A stretch of DNA of 64,000 nt, from NCBI RefSeq assembly GCF_001831495.1, contig NZ_CP017689.1, forward strand, positions 1,798,001-1,862,000, read 5' to 3'. This stretch comes from Thalassotalea crassostreae. Its GTDB lineage: Bacteria; Pseudomonadota; Gammaproteobacteria; Enterobacterales; Alteromonadaceae. Shown here one piece after another: positions 55,601 to 64,000 of the stretch (position 1 is the stretch's first letter; each line of letters opens with the position of its first letter). Under the pieces are notes generated by a model. That model ran no database searches and was not told the DNA's origin. It saw nothing but the letters and a program-made list of their open reading frames with translations. Both the position numbers and the translations under genes were made by a program.

Positions 55601-56126
55601 TAAAGCAAAATCAAAGGACTTTATCACGTTGATGGTGCAACACCTATGTGCGCAAGCAAGCCTATGCGATGAGCAAAAAGTAGAAAGTTATGGTTACTTT
55701 ATTGATGAAAAAGAGCAATGTTTACAAGTGATTTCTTTAGCAAATGTAGACAATGCCAAAGTACTATTGAATACCTTAATCCAAACCTATCGGTTAGGCC
55801 TGGAAAAACCAACGTTGATCCACTCTGATATTACATTTGATCAGTGCTGGAAAAAGAATAAGTTTAGAGACAGCGAGTACGAGCCAAAAGAATTAGCCAA
55901 ATTATGGCAAGGCAATGATTTCGTACCTGGTTTAGGTGACGATGATTACATAAGCTACTTTTATCCCCAAGGTGCATCAATGCATGACTGTAACCAGGTT
56001 ATTGATTCAGTATTTAGAGAGTTGTTTGCCATCGTGGCATTCGAAACAATCGATTTAGATGAGTCTCTATTAGAAGAGTCTGGATTAGGTATTAATACCA
56101 ATTTAGTAGGTGATTCTAATGAATAA
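52656..56126 (+). CDS. recC: RecBCD subunit RecC
   Basis: 1156 residues from a TTG preceded by GAGG; the protein begins MIYIYPANRMEDLLLLF, like other RecC. RecC forms the scaffold of the RecBCD helicase-nuclease, splits the strands and scans for Chi in its inactivated helicase domains. Landmarks: LVQNPGMQHWLNMQ near residue 30, FGINSMAPMWVEFLDMLA near 210 and VLGLNDGQYPRQRQPLGFDLM near 652. First gene of recC-recB-recD; no ptrA protease gene lies between recC and recB, unlike in E. coli. Confidence 0.96.
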   Translation: MIYIYPANRMEDLLLLFDAVQNKSPLNVLEQETVLVQNPGMQHWLNMQQAKISGISMNANFVLPAQFLWKQLKILAGSQAPEQSPYSREVLTWRIDALLQDDTILMEPKCRLANEYWQPGGDKDPLKRFQLATQLADLYEQYLIYRPEWINAWSNGKTVKELDKSNKETQQWQSAIWYLLNQNIPYDPLTLIELAKSNIESKKELLPKRVSLFGINSMAPMWVEFLDMLADVVDVHIYHLNPCYEYWGDIKTDKAQAKQAYMAQVSRWPVELDNEGVNPLLANLGQQGREFLSQLHSIENIEIPLYDNLIEDSGAAEYTLLDKIQQDILTLNDQREQPETGLIDSSITITSAHSSLREVQGLHDYLLHLFNEDKNLTPKDVLVMCPQIEDYAPYIDSVFVRGWDDVGDRVPPLPCSIADRVSKDSEPLVAAFSELLSMPDSRFSISQIMSYLRLLPLQMRFGLNEQQVELICDWLVKANIHWGLDDEHKNQQLGINNASSQFTWQQGLDRLLLGFVYGDQQVLDGDTLYLPWVEGDNSIVLGKLILLIKQLQILTIEFSKEKLAKDWQKSLLKFVEQLFSEQDSDQGYSIITHAIESLGEYCQQASYSSDIGIEIVRDFLNSHFSQPDPGRQFLIGQITFCSMLPMRSIPFKVIAVLGLNDGQYPRQRQPLGFDLMSSVKAKVGDRSRRADDRYLFLEALISARQNLYLSYQGRDIKNNNERQPSIVLRELMDYLQHGYNWTFESVDESSTQFRQLPLQVFSRQNYVSTQAFASFDQNWFKLANIEKAEVEAEANSTLPELATAPQNDSPNDVLVISISQFSQFYNHSLKVYAEQRLKLFFNKQQLTLDDSEPFATNHLDKYLFQQHSVESILLNSDNYDPIQAKTVARISGDFPDSPLIEETIDTWQNNMSMFSAQIKSHMKQLGLSIHGPRFYQYLTNDSGSNSSVEVSGQLDVYINQAALSGEHMSINESNVIIVKRPAKAKSKDFITLMVQHLCAQASLCDEQKVESYGYFIDEKEQCLQVISLANVDNAKVLLNTLIQTYRLGLEKPTLIHSDITFDQCWKKNKFRDSEYEPKELAKLWQGNDFVPGLGDDDYISYFYPQGASMHDCNQVIDSVFRELFAIVAFETIDLDESLLEESGLGINTNLVGDSNE

Positions 56127-59100
56127 CGTCAAACAGTTTCATCGCCAAAGTCAAAGTGAAAACCAAAATGAAAGCCAAGCATTAATCGCCCATACATTAC
56201 CGCTATTTGGTAGTCATTTGATCGAAGCAAGTGCTGGTACCGGTAAAACCTTTAATATCACTCGGATATATTTACGGTTATTGATTGAGCGTGAATTGAG
56301 CGTAGAGAATATATTGGTGATGACCTTTACCAAAGCTGCTACGGAAGAAATACGCGGTCGTATCGACCAGTTTTTAAGAGAAGCTTTGGCAAACTGGGAT
56401 GACTATGTTGAACAGGGGGATGAATATTTTGTCGCCTTAGATAATCATGTTAAAGCCCATGAAAAAGATTATCGAATATACCTAAAAAGTGCACTAATTA
56501 ACCTAGATGAAGCAGCGATTTTTACCATACATGGATTTTGCAAAAGAGTGTTGTCACAGCAAGCGTTTGCAAGCGGGCTTAGCTTCAATGCAAAAATGGA
56601 GGCCGATGATAGCGAGTTATTGCTAGAAGCTGTGCAAGATTACTATCGTTTGATTGCAGCCGATAGTCAATCAGAAAATTTAGAACGTTATCAAAGAGTT
56701 GTTGAGCATTGGGCGACGCCAGAGCTATTTATTAAAAGCTTTAAAGATCTCATTAAAGATGAACTTGTGCCCACCTTTCATGATGAAAAGTCATTAGCGA
56801 TTAGCGTGAGTGAAATCGCTTCTCGGGTGGTAGATGATTTACATCATGCTGAAAGCGTAATTTACCAAGAGTTGATAGATAACAAGAAAAACAAAGCCCG
56901 TGATGATCGCATTAAAGAGTTTGAAGAGTTATTAGCATTTGCAAAAGCGCTCGCTGCATTAACTAACAACTTGTCAGATGATAGTAATTGTCATTACTTG
57001 TCGCAATTTAATCATCTTATTGCAACTAAAGTAGATTATAAGTTTATTGGCAAAGGCAGAATGCCTAAGTCTGCAGATAAAGCTGATATTAAACAGCAAC
57101 TGGTCGATAGTTTTAAGTCGTGCGAACAGCTTAAAAAACTGCAAAGTGATTATGATAAGGCGTTAGATAAGGCGCAATCATATAGTTTAGCGGCAGGCGC
57201 CGTTGCAGTGATCAAACAATCGATAGTAGTTAAAAAACAGCAACTTAGTATGCTTAACTTCGATGATTTGATTTCAACGTTAGCGAATGCATTGGTAAGC
57301 GAGAACATAAACAATAGCGAAAACAATAACACTGCCCAAGGTGCAACCACTTCAGCCACGTTAAAGCAGGCTTTATTAAACCAATACCCGGTCGCTTTGG
57401 TTGATGAATTTCAGGATACCGATAAAAAGCAATTTGATATATTGCGAGTTTTGTATTTTGCTGACACTAATGAAGAAAGCGTTGTTGATGAGCCTATGCA
57501 AGGCCAGTTAATCGTCGATGATATTCAACCGGCACTGTATTTGATTGGCGATCCCAAACAAGCAATCTATGGTTTTCGTGGTGGCGATATCTTTACTTAT
57601 CTTGCTGCTAGTAAGCTCGTTGACTGGCAGTGGATGATGGATACCAATTGGCGATCCTCTGCTGAGATGATTGATGCATACAATCATTTATTTTATGGCG
57701 GAGATATTGAGGGCGAAGGCAACGATGTGTTCGGCTTTGATATTAGTTATTCACCGGTCAAAGCATCGGTAAACGCCGGTAAAGAACAGTTGCTTGATGA
57801 GAAAGATTATAAAGCCTTGCAACTAGTTAACTTTTTGGTACCAGAAGATAACCTGTATCGCAATCGCGCCAAAGTAGATTTTAGAACTGAAATGGCAAAT
57901 TGGTGCGCTGCTGAAATTAGCCGCTTGCTATCAACTGCACAATTGCAAAGCAACACATCTAAAAACGACTCTACTAATACTGAACAGAACGCGCTAGCTG
58001 CAGCAGATATTGCGATACTTGTGCGAGACGGAAAAGAAGCAGCGGATATTAAACAGGCGCTAAATCGCTTTAATTTACCGTGTGTCTATAAATCGGAGCG
58101 CTCTAATTTATTTGAAAGCGACATCGCTAGCGAATTTATTAAAGTACTCAATGCGGTGATTAACTATCAAGACGATAGGGCGTTTGTTTGTGCACTTGCT
58201 GGACCATTTTTTGGCTTCGGCGTCGATAAATTATTACAACTGCAAGACGATGAACTTGCATGGGAACGATTACGTGAGCAATTTAATCGATTGCTTAGCC
58301 TATGGTCAAAGCGTGGTTTTATGGCGATGGCTCTTAAGTTGTTACATGATCATTATCCGAATAAAAATAAAGACAATGAACGTGATTTAACCAATATTAT
58401 TCACTTGTTTGAGTTACTACAGTCGGCAAGTCAGCAATTAAAACAGCCACAGGAGCTACTAGCGTATTTACAGCATCAAGTAGAGCATTTATTTGCTGAT
58501 GAAGCTGAGCTGAGATTAGAAAGCGATGCCAACTTAATTCAGATCGTTACCATGCATGGTTCAAAAGGTTTAGAATATCCGGTGGTATTTGCACCATTTT
58601 CCACAAGGCACAAAAATCCAGTTAAGTTTGGTACAAAAACCAAAGAAGTATTGCGTTATCACAATGAAGGTGGCGACTTTAAAATACATCTGGGCGAAGA
58701 TGAAAACGCTAAGCAACGCATGGCTAGTGAAGGATATGCAGAAGACATACGTTTACTTTACGTGGCGATAACACGGGCAAAACATCGTTGTTATCTTGGC
58801 TTAGTTAATTTCCCTGAATACCATTTATCTGCCATCGGCCAAGTTTGCCGATTCACTGATGGTGTTGATATCACCTCGGGTGTACAAAGCTTGCTTAATG
58901 TTTGTTCTAATATTGGCATAGATACTATTGATACGCAGCACTTAGCGATAGATCCGTATCAAGCGCAATTAGACCAAAAGCAATATCATATTGCTCAGTT
59001 TGATGGACGTATAGAGCGTGATTGGTGGTTGAGTTCCTTTTCTGCATTAACTCGAAATCATCGCCATGGTGGCCGCACTGAGCCAGATAGAGACAATGAA

Positions 59101-59919
59101 GCAATTAGTGAAAACGTCAATCAAATACCGTTGTTGAAAGATAGTATTCGTTTCGATTTTACCAAAGGCGCTAAGACAGGTAATTTGCTTCACGATTTAC
59201 TTGAATATCAAGATTTTTTAGAGCCTAATTGGCCGTTATATGGCAGTACACTGGTGTCTAAGTTTGGAGAGTTTGTAAAACCGTATCAAGCAGAGCACCT
59301 TTATGATTGGTTAGATGACTGTTTAAAGTCTCCGCTTAACAGTGATGGTTTAAGTTTATCGTCACTGAGCCGCGCCAATACCTTACGTGAAGCCGAGTTT
59401 TATTTCCCAATGGAGCAAGTAAGTATCTCAGCCTTGAAGCAGTTGGTTCAACGCTATAGAGAGTCAATAGGGTATGGCAACTTGCCAGTTCAATTGCCGG
59501 ATTATGGTCAGTTAAAGGGAATGATGCACGGTTTTATCGATTTAATATTTTGCGCAGATGATAAATATTACGTTTGTGATTATAAATCGAGTCACTTAGG
59601 GGATAGCTTTAGCCATTATCAACAAGATAAGGTTGCCCGCCATGTCTGCGAAAATTTCTATGATTTACAATTTTTGATCTATTCGTTAGCGTTGCACCGC
59701 TATTTAAAAATACGAGTCGATGATTATGATCCTGAGCTGCACTTTGGTGGCGTGTATTATTTATATTTAAGAGGGATGAGCGCTGGAAACAAAGATTTTC
59801 AAGGTGTATTTTATGACAATATCAGCGCCAGCTTTCTTGAGCAGCTCGATAGCGTATTTCGCGGTGAATCATTGCCTGAACCGATTAACATGGAGGTAAC
59901 TAACCATGTTGTTAAATAA
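56119..59919 (+). CDS. recB: RecBCD subunit RecB, helicase-nuclease
   Basis: 1266 residues from ATG 56119, which follows AGGTG by 7 bases and overlaps recC by 8; a GTG three codons upstream is also in frame. SF1A 3'-5' helicase with Walker A ASAGTGKT (37-44), VDEFQDTD, GDPKQAIYGFRGGD and VTMHGSKGLEYPVVF. The C-terminal nuclease carries D1154-Y-K1156 (VCDYKSS), the PD-(D/E)XK centre used for both strands. It starts double-strand break repair and degrades foreign linear DNA. All key motifs intact. Confidence 0.97.
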   Translation: MNNVKQFHRQSQSENQNESQALIAHTLPLFGSHLIEASAGTGKTFNITRIYLRLLIERELSVENILVMTFTKAATEEIRGRIDQFLREALANWDDYVEQGDEYFVALDNHVKAHEKDYRIYLKSALINLDEAAIFTIHGFCKRVLSQQAFASGLSFNAKMEADDSELLLEAVQDYYRLIAADSQSENLERYQRVVEHWATPELFIKSFKDLIKDELVPTFHDEKSLAISVSEIASRVVDDLHHAESVIYQELIDNKKNKARDDRIKEFEELLAFAKALAALTNNLSDDSNCHYLSQFNHLIATKVDYKFIGKGRMPKSADKADIKQQLVDSFKSCEQLKKLQSDYDKALDKAQSYSLAAGAVAVIKQSIVVKKQQLSMLNFDDLISTLANALVSENINNSENNNTAQGATTSATLKQALLNQYPVALVDEFQDTDKKQFDILRVLYFADTNEESVVDEPMQGQLIVDDIQPALYLIGDPKQAIYGFRGGDIFTYLAASKLVDWQWMMDTNWRSSAEMIDAYNHLFYGGDIEGEGNDVFGFDISYSPVKASVNAGKEQLLDEKDYKALQLVNFLVPEDNLYRNRAKVDFRTEMANWCAAEISRLLSTAQLQSNTSKNDSTNTEQNALAAADIAILVRDGKEAADIKQALNRFNLPCVYKSERSNLFESDIASEFIKVLNAVINYQDDRAFVCALAGPFFGFGVDKLLQLQDDELAWERLREQFNRLLSLWSKRGFMAMALKLLHDHYPNKNKDNERDLTNIIHLFELLQSASQQLKQPQELLAYLQHQVEHLFADEAELRLESDANLIQIVTMHGSKGLEYPVVFAPFSTRHKNPVKFGTKTKEVLRYHNEGGDFKIHLGEDENAKQRMASEGYAEDIRLLYVAITRAKHRCYLGLVNFPEYHLSAIGQVCRFTDGVDITSGVQSLLNVCSNIGIDTIDTQHLAIDPYQAQLDQKQYHIAQFDGRIERDWWLSSFSALTRNHRHGGRTEPDRDNEAISENVNQIPLLKDSIRFDFTKGAKTGNLLHDLLEYQDFLEPNWPLYGSTLVSKFGEFVKPYQAEHLYDWLDDCLKSPLNSDGLSLSSLSRANTLREAEFYFPMEQVSISALKQLVQRYRESIGYGNLPVQLPDYGQLKGMMHGFIDLIFCADDKYYVCDYKSSHLGDSFSHYQQDKVARHVCENFYDLQFLIYSLALHRYLKIRVDDYDPELHFGGVYYLYLRGMSAGNKDFQGVFYDNISASFLEQLDSVFRGESLPEPINMEVTNHVVK

Positions 59920-61930
59920 TACTACCTGTGTGTATGCTGATTATTATCAAGCCAAACGAAAGCTTTCAGGCCTTGAAGCAATAGATTACTTTCTCGCAGA
60001 GCGCATTGTCGCTTCATACACAATCAACGTGGTGCTCAGCGAGCAAGAAGCAAAGCTTTTGTTTCATTTGATCATTGCCTTAAGTGAAAGTCAGCGTAAT
60101 GGTCATAGTTGCCTAGATTTAACTCAGATTTATAACCAAACTCTGTTTTCTTCTTCTATAGATGGTAAAGAGAAAAATATAAATGGGCTCAATGCCGACG
60201 AAGAGCAAACAGGCTATCGCTTTGCAAACAAAGACCTAATAGATGGTTTGCTTGAAAAAATCACGATTGATAAAGACGCTACTGCCAATAACAATAACAA
60301 TAACAATAACAATAACAATAACAGTAACAGTGTTAGTGATTTGATTGTGCATCAATATGGTCAATTGTATTTGCGCAGATATTGGCAATTTGAATGTCAA
60401 TTGGCCGACTTTATTAAAATAAAACTGGTGCAACAACCATCAGTGGATTTAAATCAATGTCGACATATTATTGATACTCTTTTTCCCAATGTCGAAAGTG
60501 ATAGAGGTGAGAAAGGCAGTAATAACCCAAACAATCCGCCTCATCCAGATTGGCAAAAGCTGTCAGTCGCCAATTCATTAAATAAAACATTTAGTATTAT
60601 CGCTGGTGGTCCTGGTACAGGCAAAACCTATACCGTAACTAAATTACTTGCCGGGTTGTTAATGAACAATAGTGACTTACATATCGAAATGGTCGCACCA
60701 ACAGGTAAAGCGGCGCAACGCTTATCAGAGTCTATTACTGATGCGGTTGCTAAGTTTGCTGAGCAAGGCATGATTGCACCAGATACGTTAGCAAGAATAC
60801 CCGAACAAGCATCAACAATTCATCGATTACTCGGTGTTATCCCTAATAGTCCTAATTTTAGACACAACGAAACCAACCCGATTAGCGCTGATGTGTTGCT
60901 TATTGATGAAGTATCAATGGTTGATTTGGCAATGATGACACGTATTTTTCGAGCATTACCAGCACACTGTCAGTTGATAATGTTAGGTGATGCAGATCAG
61001 CTGCCTTCGGTTGCAACAGGTAGCGTTTTGGCAGATTTAGCACCAATTAAGACAACACATTATAGTGAGCAAAATTGTCATTATTTAAGCCAAGTCTGTA
61101 ATTATTTAGAAAATGACTTGAGGCCGTCAGTGGAAGCAGAAACGGCGCTCGAAGCACATAGCTTTGATTACTTGACCTATCTAACATTTAGTCGTCGCTT
61201 TAGTGGCGACGGTGGCATCGGTCAAATTGCCAAACTGGTTATAAAAGGCGATGTAGAAGCATCTTGGCAGCTTTTAACTGAGCAAAGTCAATCTGAATTA
61301 AGTCATATTGATGACGCCGATTTAGATCGTTATATCTCGGCAACAACGGATAAGTATTACAAGCATGTTTTTGCAAGTAAAACGGTGAGCGAAGCTTTTG
61401 AGCAGTTTAGTAAATTTAGAATTTTGGCACCGACTCGAAGCGGTGAGTATGGACTTGAAAATCTCAATTTAATGATTGAGCAACGGCTAAAGAAATTAGG
61501 ATGTATTACAACTGATAACGCGCTTTATGTTGGCAGACCAATAATGATCAACCAAAACCATTACGGCGTTAATCTATTTAATGGTGATATTGGTATGTTA
61601 TGGCCTAATGAAGATGGCCGACTTGTCGCTTATTTTCCCCAGCAAGATGGTTTTAAGCAGGTTTCTGTTAGTCGCTTACCATCCTTTGATACGGTTTATG
61701 CGATGACCATACATAAAACTCAAGGTTCGGAATTTGAAACAGTGTCTTTGGTATTGCCGGCAAGTGGCGGAGAGCGTTTGTTATCGAGAGAGTTAATCTA
61801 CACTGGGGTAACGAGAGCGAAAAAACATTTGCAAATATTTTGTCAGTCCAATGTGTGGAAGCAGGGCGTAAGTCAGAAAGTGAGTCGAGCATCTGGTTTA
61901 ACCAAAAGAATGAACGATAGCGAATTTTAG
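59906..61930 (+). CDS. recD: RecBCD subunit RecD, 5'-3' helicase
   Basis: 674 residues, longer than E. coli RecD (608), and overlapping recB by 14 bases. SF1B helicase with Walker A GGPGTGKT (234-241), Walker B LLIDEVSMVD, GDADQLPSV, and the C-terminal TIHKTQGSEFETV and YTGVTRAKKHL. The extra length includes a run of twelve asparagines (about 128-139) in the linker between the N-terminal domain and helicase domain 1A. The motor motifs are intact. It provides the second motor of RecBCD. Confidence 0.96.
   Translation: MLLNNTTCVYADYYQAKRKLSGLEAIDYFLAERIVASYTINVVLSEQEAKLLFHLIIALSESQRNGHSCLDLTQIYNQTLFSSSIDGKEKNINGLNADEEQTGYRFANKDLIDGLLEKITIDKDATANNNNNNNNNNNNSNSVSDLIVHQYGQLYLRRYWQFECQLADFIKIKLVQQPSVDLNQCRHIIDTLFPNVESDRGEKGSNNPNNPPHPDWQKLSVANSLNKTFSIIAGGPGTGKTYTVTKLLAGLLMNNSDLHIEMVAPTGKAAQRLSESITDAVAKFAEQGMIAPDTLARIPEQASTIHRLLGVIPNSPNFRHNETNPISADVLLIDEVSMVDLAMMTRIFRALPAHCQLIMLGDADQLPSVATGSVLADLAPIKTTHYSEQNCHYLSQVCNYLENDLRPSVEAETALEAHSFDYLTYLTFSRRFSGDGGIGQIAKLVIKGDVEASWQLLTEQSQSELSHIDDADLDRYISATTDKYYKHVFASKTVSEAFEQFSKFRILAPTRSGEYGLENLNLMIEQRLKKLGCITTDNALYVGRPIMINQNHYGVNLFNGDIGMLWPNEDGRLVAYFPQQDGFKQVSVSRLPSFDTVYAMTIHKTQGSEFETVSLVLPASGGERLLSRELIYTGVTRAKKHLQIFCQSNVWKQGVSQKVSRASGLTKRMNDSEF
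60287..60322 (+). repeat. Hexanucleotide microsatellite in recD
   Basis: Six perfect copies of AATAAC, coding twelve Asn, then AGTAACAGT. Changes by whole units keep the frame, so this would vary linker length, not switch the gene off. Confidence 0.95.
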
Positions 61931-62024
61931 ACCGCTAATATGGTCAAACATCAATAAGCATCAATAAATATCAATAGATCGGGCCATAGCAAATTGGCTC
62001 TTAAAAAATAAGTATCAACAAAAA

Positions 62025-62534
62025 ATGAAACTTCAAAAAATAGAAAAGAGCGCTTACCGACAAATGCTCAATAAAGTCATTGTCGCTTTTATTATTAGTT
62101 TTGCTGTATTAGCGATTGTATTTGGTCAAATACTCATTGCGCTATTGTCACAGCCAAATGCTGATAATTTCTGGTTAAACTTCACCGGTGTGGTGATTGC
62201 GTTAGTCTGTTGCCTAAGCGCCATCAATAGTATTAAAAACAAAGATTATATGCGCGAAGTACTTTACGTATGGGAGCTTAAAAAGCAAATCAATTTCATC
62301 TATCGTAAATTGACAAAAATTAAGTTTGCAGGATTACAACATGGTGACATTGATGCCTTAGTCATTCTTAACTTTTATTACAAAGCTTGTCACCAGCTTT
62401 ATACACTTGATGACAATACTATTACTATCGATACGTTAAACAAAGAGCAAGCTGCTTTAGAGAGCTATTTAGATGAGCATCAACTCAATCTGAGCGAACA
62501 GCAATATCAAGCCGAAACGTTGAAAAAATATTAA
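62025..62534 (+). CDS. DUF3087 family membrane protein
   Basis: 169 residues. Two membrane helices (about 19-41 and 52-72), then a cytoplasmic helical domain with YMREVLYVWELKKQINFIYRKLTKIK, the family core of DUF3087 in marine gammaproteobacteria. Function unknown. 94 bp after recD; co-transcription is possible but no promoter or terminator was identified between them. Confidence 0.8.
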   Translation: MKLQKIEKSAYRQMLNKVIVAFIISFAVLAIVFGQILIALLSQPNADNFWLNFTGVVIALVCCLSAINSIKNKDYMREVLYVWELKKQINFIYRKLTKIKFAGLQHGDIDALVILNFYYKACHQLYTLDDNTITIDTLNKEQAALESYLDEHQLNLSEQQYQAETLKKY

Positions 62535-62688
62535 CATAGAGCTCAATAAATTCTTTTATATATTGCCTACAATTTAAAGTAAGTTTGTCCCTCAACGATT
62601 GATTGGTAAAACCGAAAGAAAGCACTAAACTTAAGTGTAGGTTTTCAATAATGTCTATACGGCTTAGTTTACCTACAAGGATAGAGTG

Positions 62689-64000
62689 GTGAGCAACAAT
62701 GATTTAACTTATCGATTAGAAGACTGGCTTATATATCCAGAGCAGTCGACGATAACAAACAACGGTGAACTTATCCATCTCGAACCGAAAGTGATGGAGG
62801 TTTTAGTTTATCTTATCAAAAACTCAAATAGAGTTATTTCTCGTCAAGAATTAACCGACAATGTATGGCAATCAAGACATACCTCGGATGAGGTTATAAC
62901 TCGAGCAATATCGATTCTTCGCAAAAAGCTCCATGATACGGGCAAAGTACATCACTTTATTAAAACCATTCCCAAACACGGTTACATTCTTGAGTGTGAT
63001 GATGTCGGTTTAGATCCTAGACAGGAAGAGTCGTTGCAACAGAATTTGTTTGACGTAGAAAAGAGTTCGATTGTCATCCATAAAAAATTAGTCTTGTTAG
63101 GGATCCTGACAATAATTCTCGTTATTGGACTAACCTCGGTGGTATTAGTTAAACAAAATAAGGCGCATCCTGTAGACAATAAAATCTATATCTCTCTTAA
63201 TAAATTTGAGGCATTGGATGGCTCTCAAAATACAGAGATGGTGGCAAATTCAATTACTGAGCAGCTGATCACGACACTAAGTAATTCAGAACATATCCGG
63301 GTTACTGTAGGTCAAACTGATACACCTGAGGTTATTAGTGAAAACGTATTTAAGATCGCAGGCGTCGTACAACAAATCGATTTAGAATTTCAAATTAACC
63401 TGCATTTCATCAATGCAGAAACTGGTATTGTAATCTGGAGTCAATCATTTGCCGGCGATAAAAGTCAATGGCATGAACTTGTTACTAATATTAGCAATAC
63501 TATTGATTATTTTCTTGAAGTTGCCATTCAAGACTCCCTAGACTTGCATTCATTAACCTTACAGAACTTGCAGGCGGCAATTGTCGTACACCAAGCTCGC
63601 CAATTGCGTATTGCAGGCGGTAATGAGAACTTAAATGAAGCTATCAACATGCTTGAAAATTCATTATATGCTTTTCCTGGCGAAACTATTTTAATCAGCG
63701 AATTAGCATTAAGCCACTTCATTAAAAATGTAAATTCAGCGTCAGAAGGAAATTTTGATCGAGTAGAGCAATTATTAAAACTCGCCGATAACCATGACAA
63801 TAATTATCCTTCATATTGGCTAACAGAAGCTTTATTTAAATACAAAACTGCAAAAATCACTTTGCAACAAGCGCTAACAATTATAAATGAACAGATATCT
63901 AATATTGATAAAAATGCTGAAGCTCAAGCGTTAACAGGAAATTTATATCGTATAAGTGGAGATCTATATACGGCACGTAGCTTGTTACAAACCGCAGTTA
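62689..64000 (+). CDS. CadC-like transmembrane transcriptional regulator, 5' part
   Basis: At least 437 residues, running off the right edge without a stop. GTG start with AAGGA 7 bases upstream (the preceding GTG, at 62686, is too close). An OmpR/PhoB-type winged helix lies at about 8-103 (HLEPKVMEVLVYLIKNSNRVISRQELTDNVW, TRAISILRKKLHD, IKTIPKHGYILE). A single membrane helix follows (about 127-150), then a periplasmic part with a TolB-N/adenylate-cyclase-like segment (ISLNKFEALDGSQNTEMVANSITEQLITTLS) and probable TPR repeats near the window end. A one-component sensor that binds DNA from the membrane. Ligand unknown. Confidence 0.92.
   Translation, partial: MSNNDLTYRLEDWLIYPEQSTITNNGELIHLEPKVMEVLVYLIKNSNRVISRQELTDNVWQSRHTSDEVITRAISILRKKLHDTGKVHHFIKTIPKHGYILECDDVGLDPRQEESLQQNLFDVEKSSIVIHKKLVLLGILTIILVIGLTSVVLVKQNKAHPVDNKIYISLNKFEALDGSQNTEMVANSITEQLITTLSNSEHIRVTVGQTDTPEVISENVFKIAGVVQQIDLEFQINLHFINAETGIVIWSQSFAGDKSQWHELVTNISNTIDYFLEVAIQDSLDLHSLTLQNLQAAIVVHQARQLRIAGGNENLNEAINMLENSLYAFPGETILISELALSHFIKNVNSASEGNFDRVEQLLKLADNHDNNYPSYWLTEALFKYKTAKITLQQALTIINEQISNIDKNAEAQALTGNLYRISGDLYTARSLLQTAV

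Overview
The window reads as a chromosomal segment of an AT-rich marine gammaproteobacterium, most likely Alteromonadales near Colwellia/Thalassotalea. This is inferred from gene content and style: a long-form PurC, three-LysM MltD, DUF2999, DUF2982 and DUF3087 proteins, REC-GGDEF-EAL signalling and large repeat-rich lipoproteins. No database search was possible.

Layout. 1-2.3 kb: the 3' end of ackA plus pta. 2.4-9.3 kb: a hypothetical protein, tRNA-Val(GAC), a collagen-like/RCC1-like lipoprotein, a MATE exporter, riboflavin synthase, a CPXCG protein and a fructosamine-3-kinase-like gene. 9.6-13.0 kb: the translation operon thrS-infC-rpmI-rplT. It has a leader hairpin that copies a tRNA-Thr anticodon arm, an AUU-started infC and hairpins before rpmI. 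13.1-27.2 kb: purC, a DUF1254/1214 protein, mltD, gloB, a YafS-like methyltransferase, an FGGY kinase, a Nif3-family protein, elyC, lysC under a lysine riboswitch, a YiaV/YiaW pair, glutathione peroxidase and a GlxR-type dehydrogenase.

28.8-35.4 kb: an integrative element of about 6.5 kb sits inside the 5' end of sbcB (exonuclease I). A 23-bp direct repeat marks its ends. One copy lies in sbcB codons for catalytic motif I, and the other lies in a displaced original sbcB 5' end. The element supplies a replacement sbcB start, a tyrosine integrase with matching arm sites at both ends, two small nuclease-like cargo genes, a frameshifted IS66-type tnpA, and a 939-residue lipoprotein bracketed by 73-bp inverted repeats.

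35.6-42.4 kb: a DUF6090-like membrane protein with a truncated paralogue behind it, glutathione-dependent formaldehyde detoxification genes (frmA, fghA), three small or uncharacterised genes, and a secreted subtilase with eleven tandem AHLWPD repeats behind a good sigma-54 promoter match. 42.5-52.1 kb: a three-gene signalling cluster, namely a giant propeller hybrid histidine kinase, a REC-GGDEF-EAL protein, and a sigma-54 activator carrying a degenerate GGDEF domain. I infer that this cluster may control the subtilase. 52.2-62.5 kb: a small membrane protein, recC-recB-recD and a DUF3087 protein. The window ends inside a CadC-like transmembrane regulator, open at the right edge.

Themes: glutathione-linked detoxification (gloB, gpx, frmA/fghA), recombination nucleases (sbcB, recBCD), RNA-level autoregulation (thrS, infC, rpmI, lysC), and proteins built on 18-bp in-frame tandem repeats.
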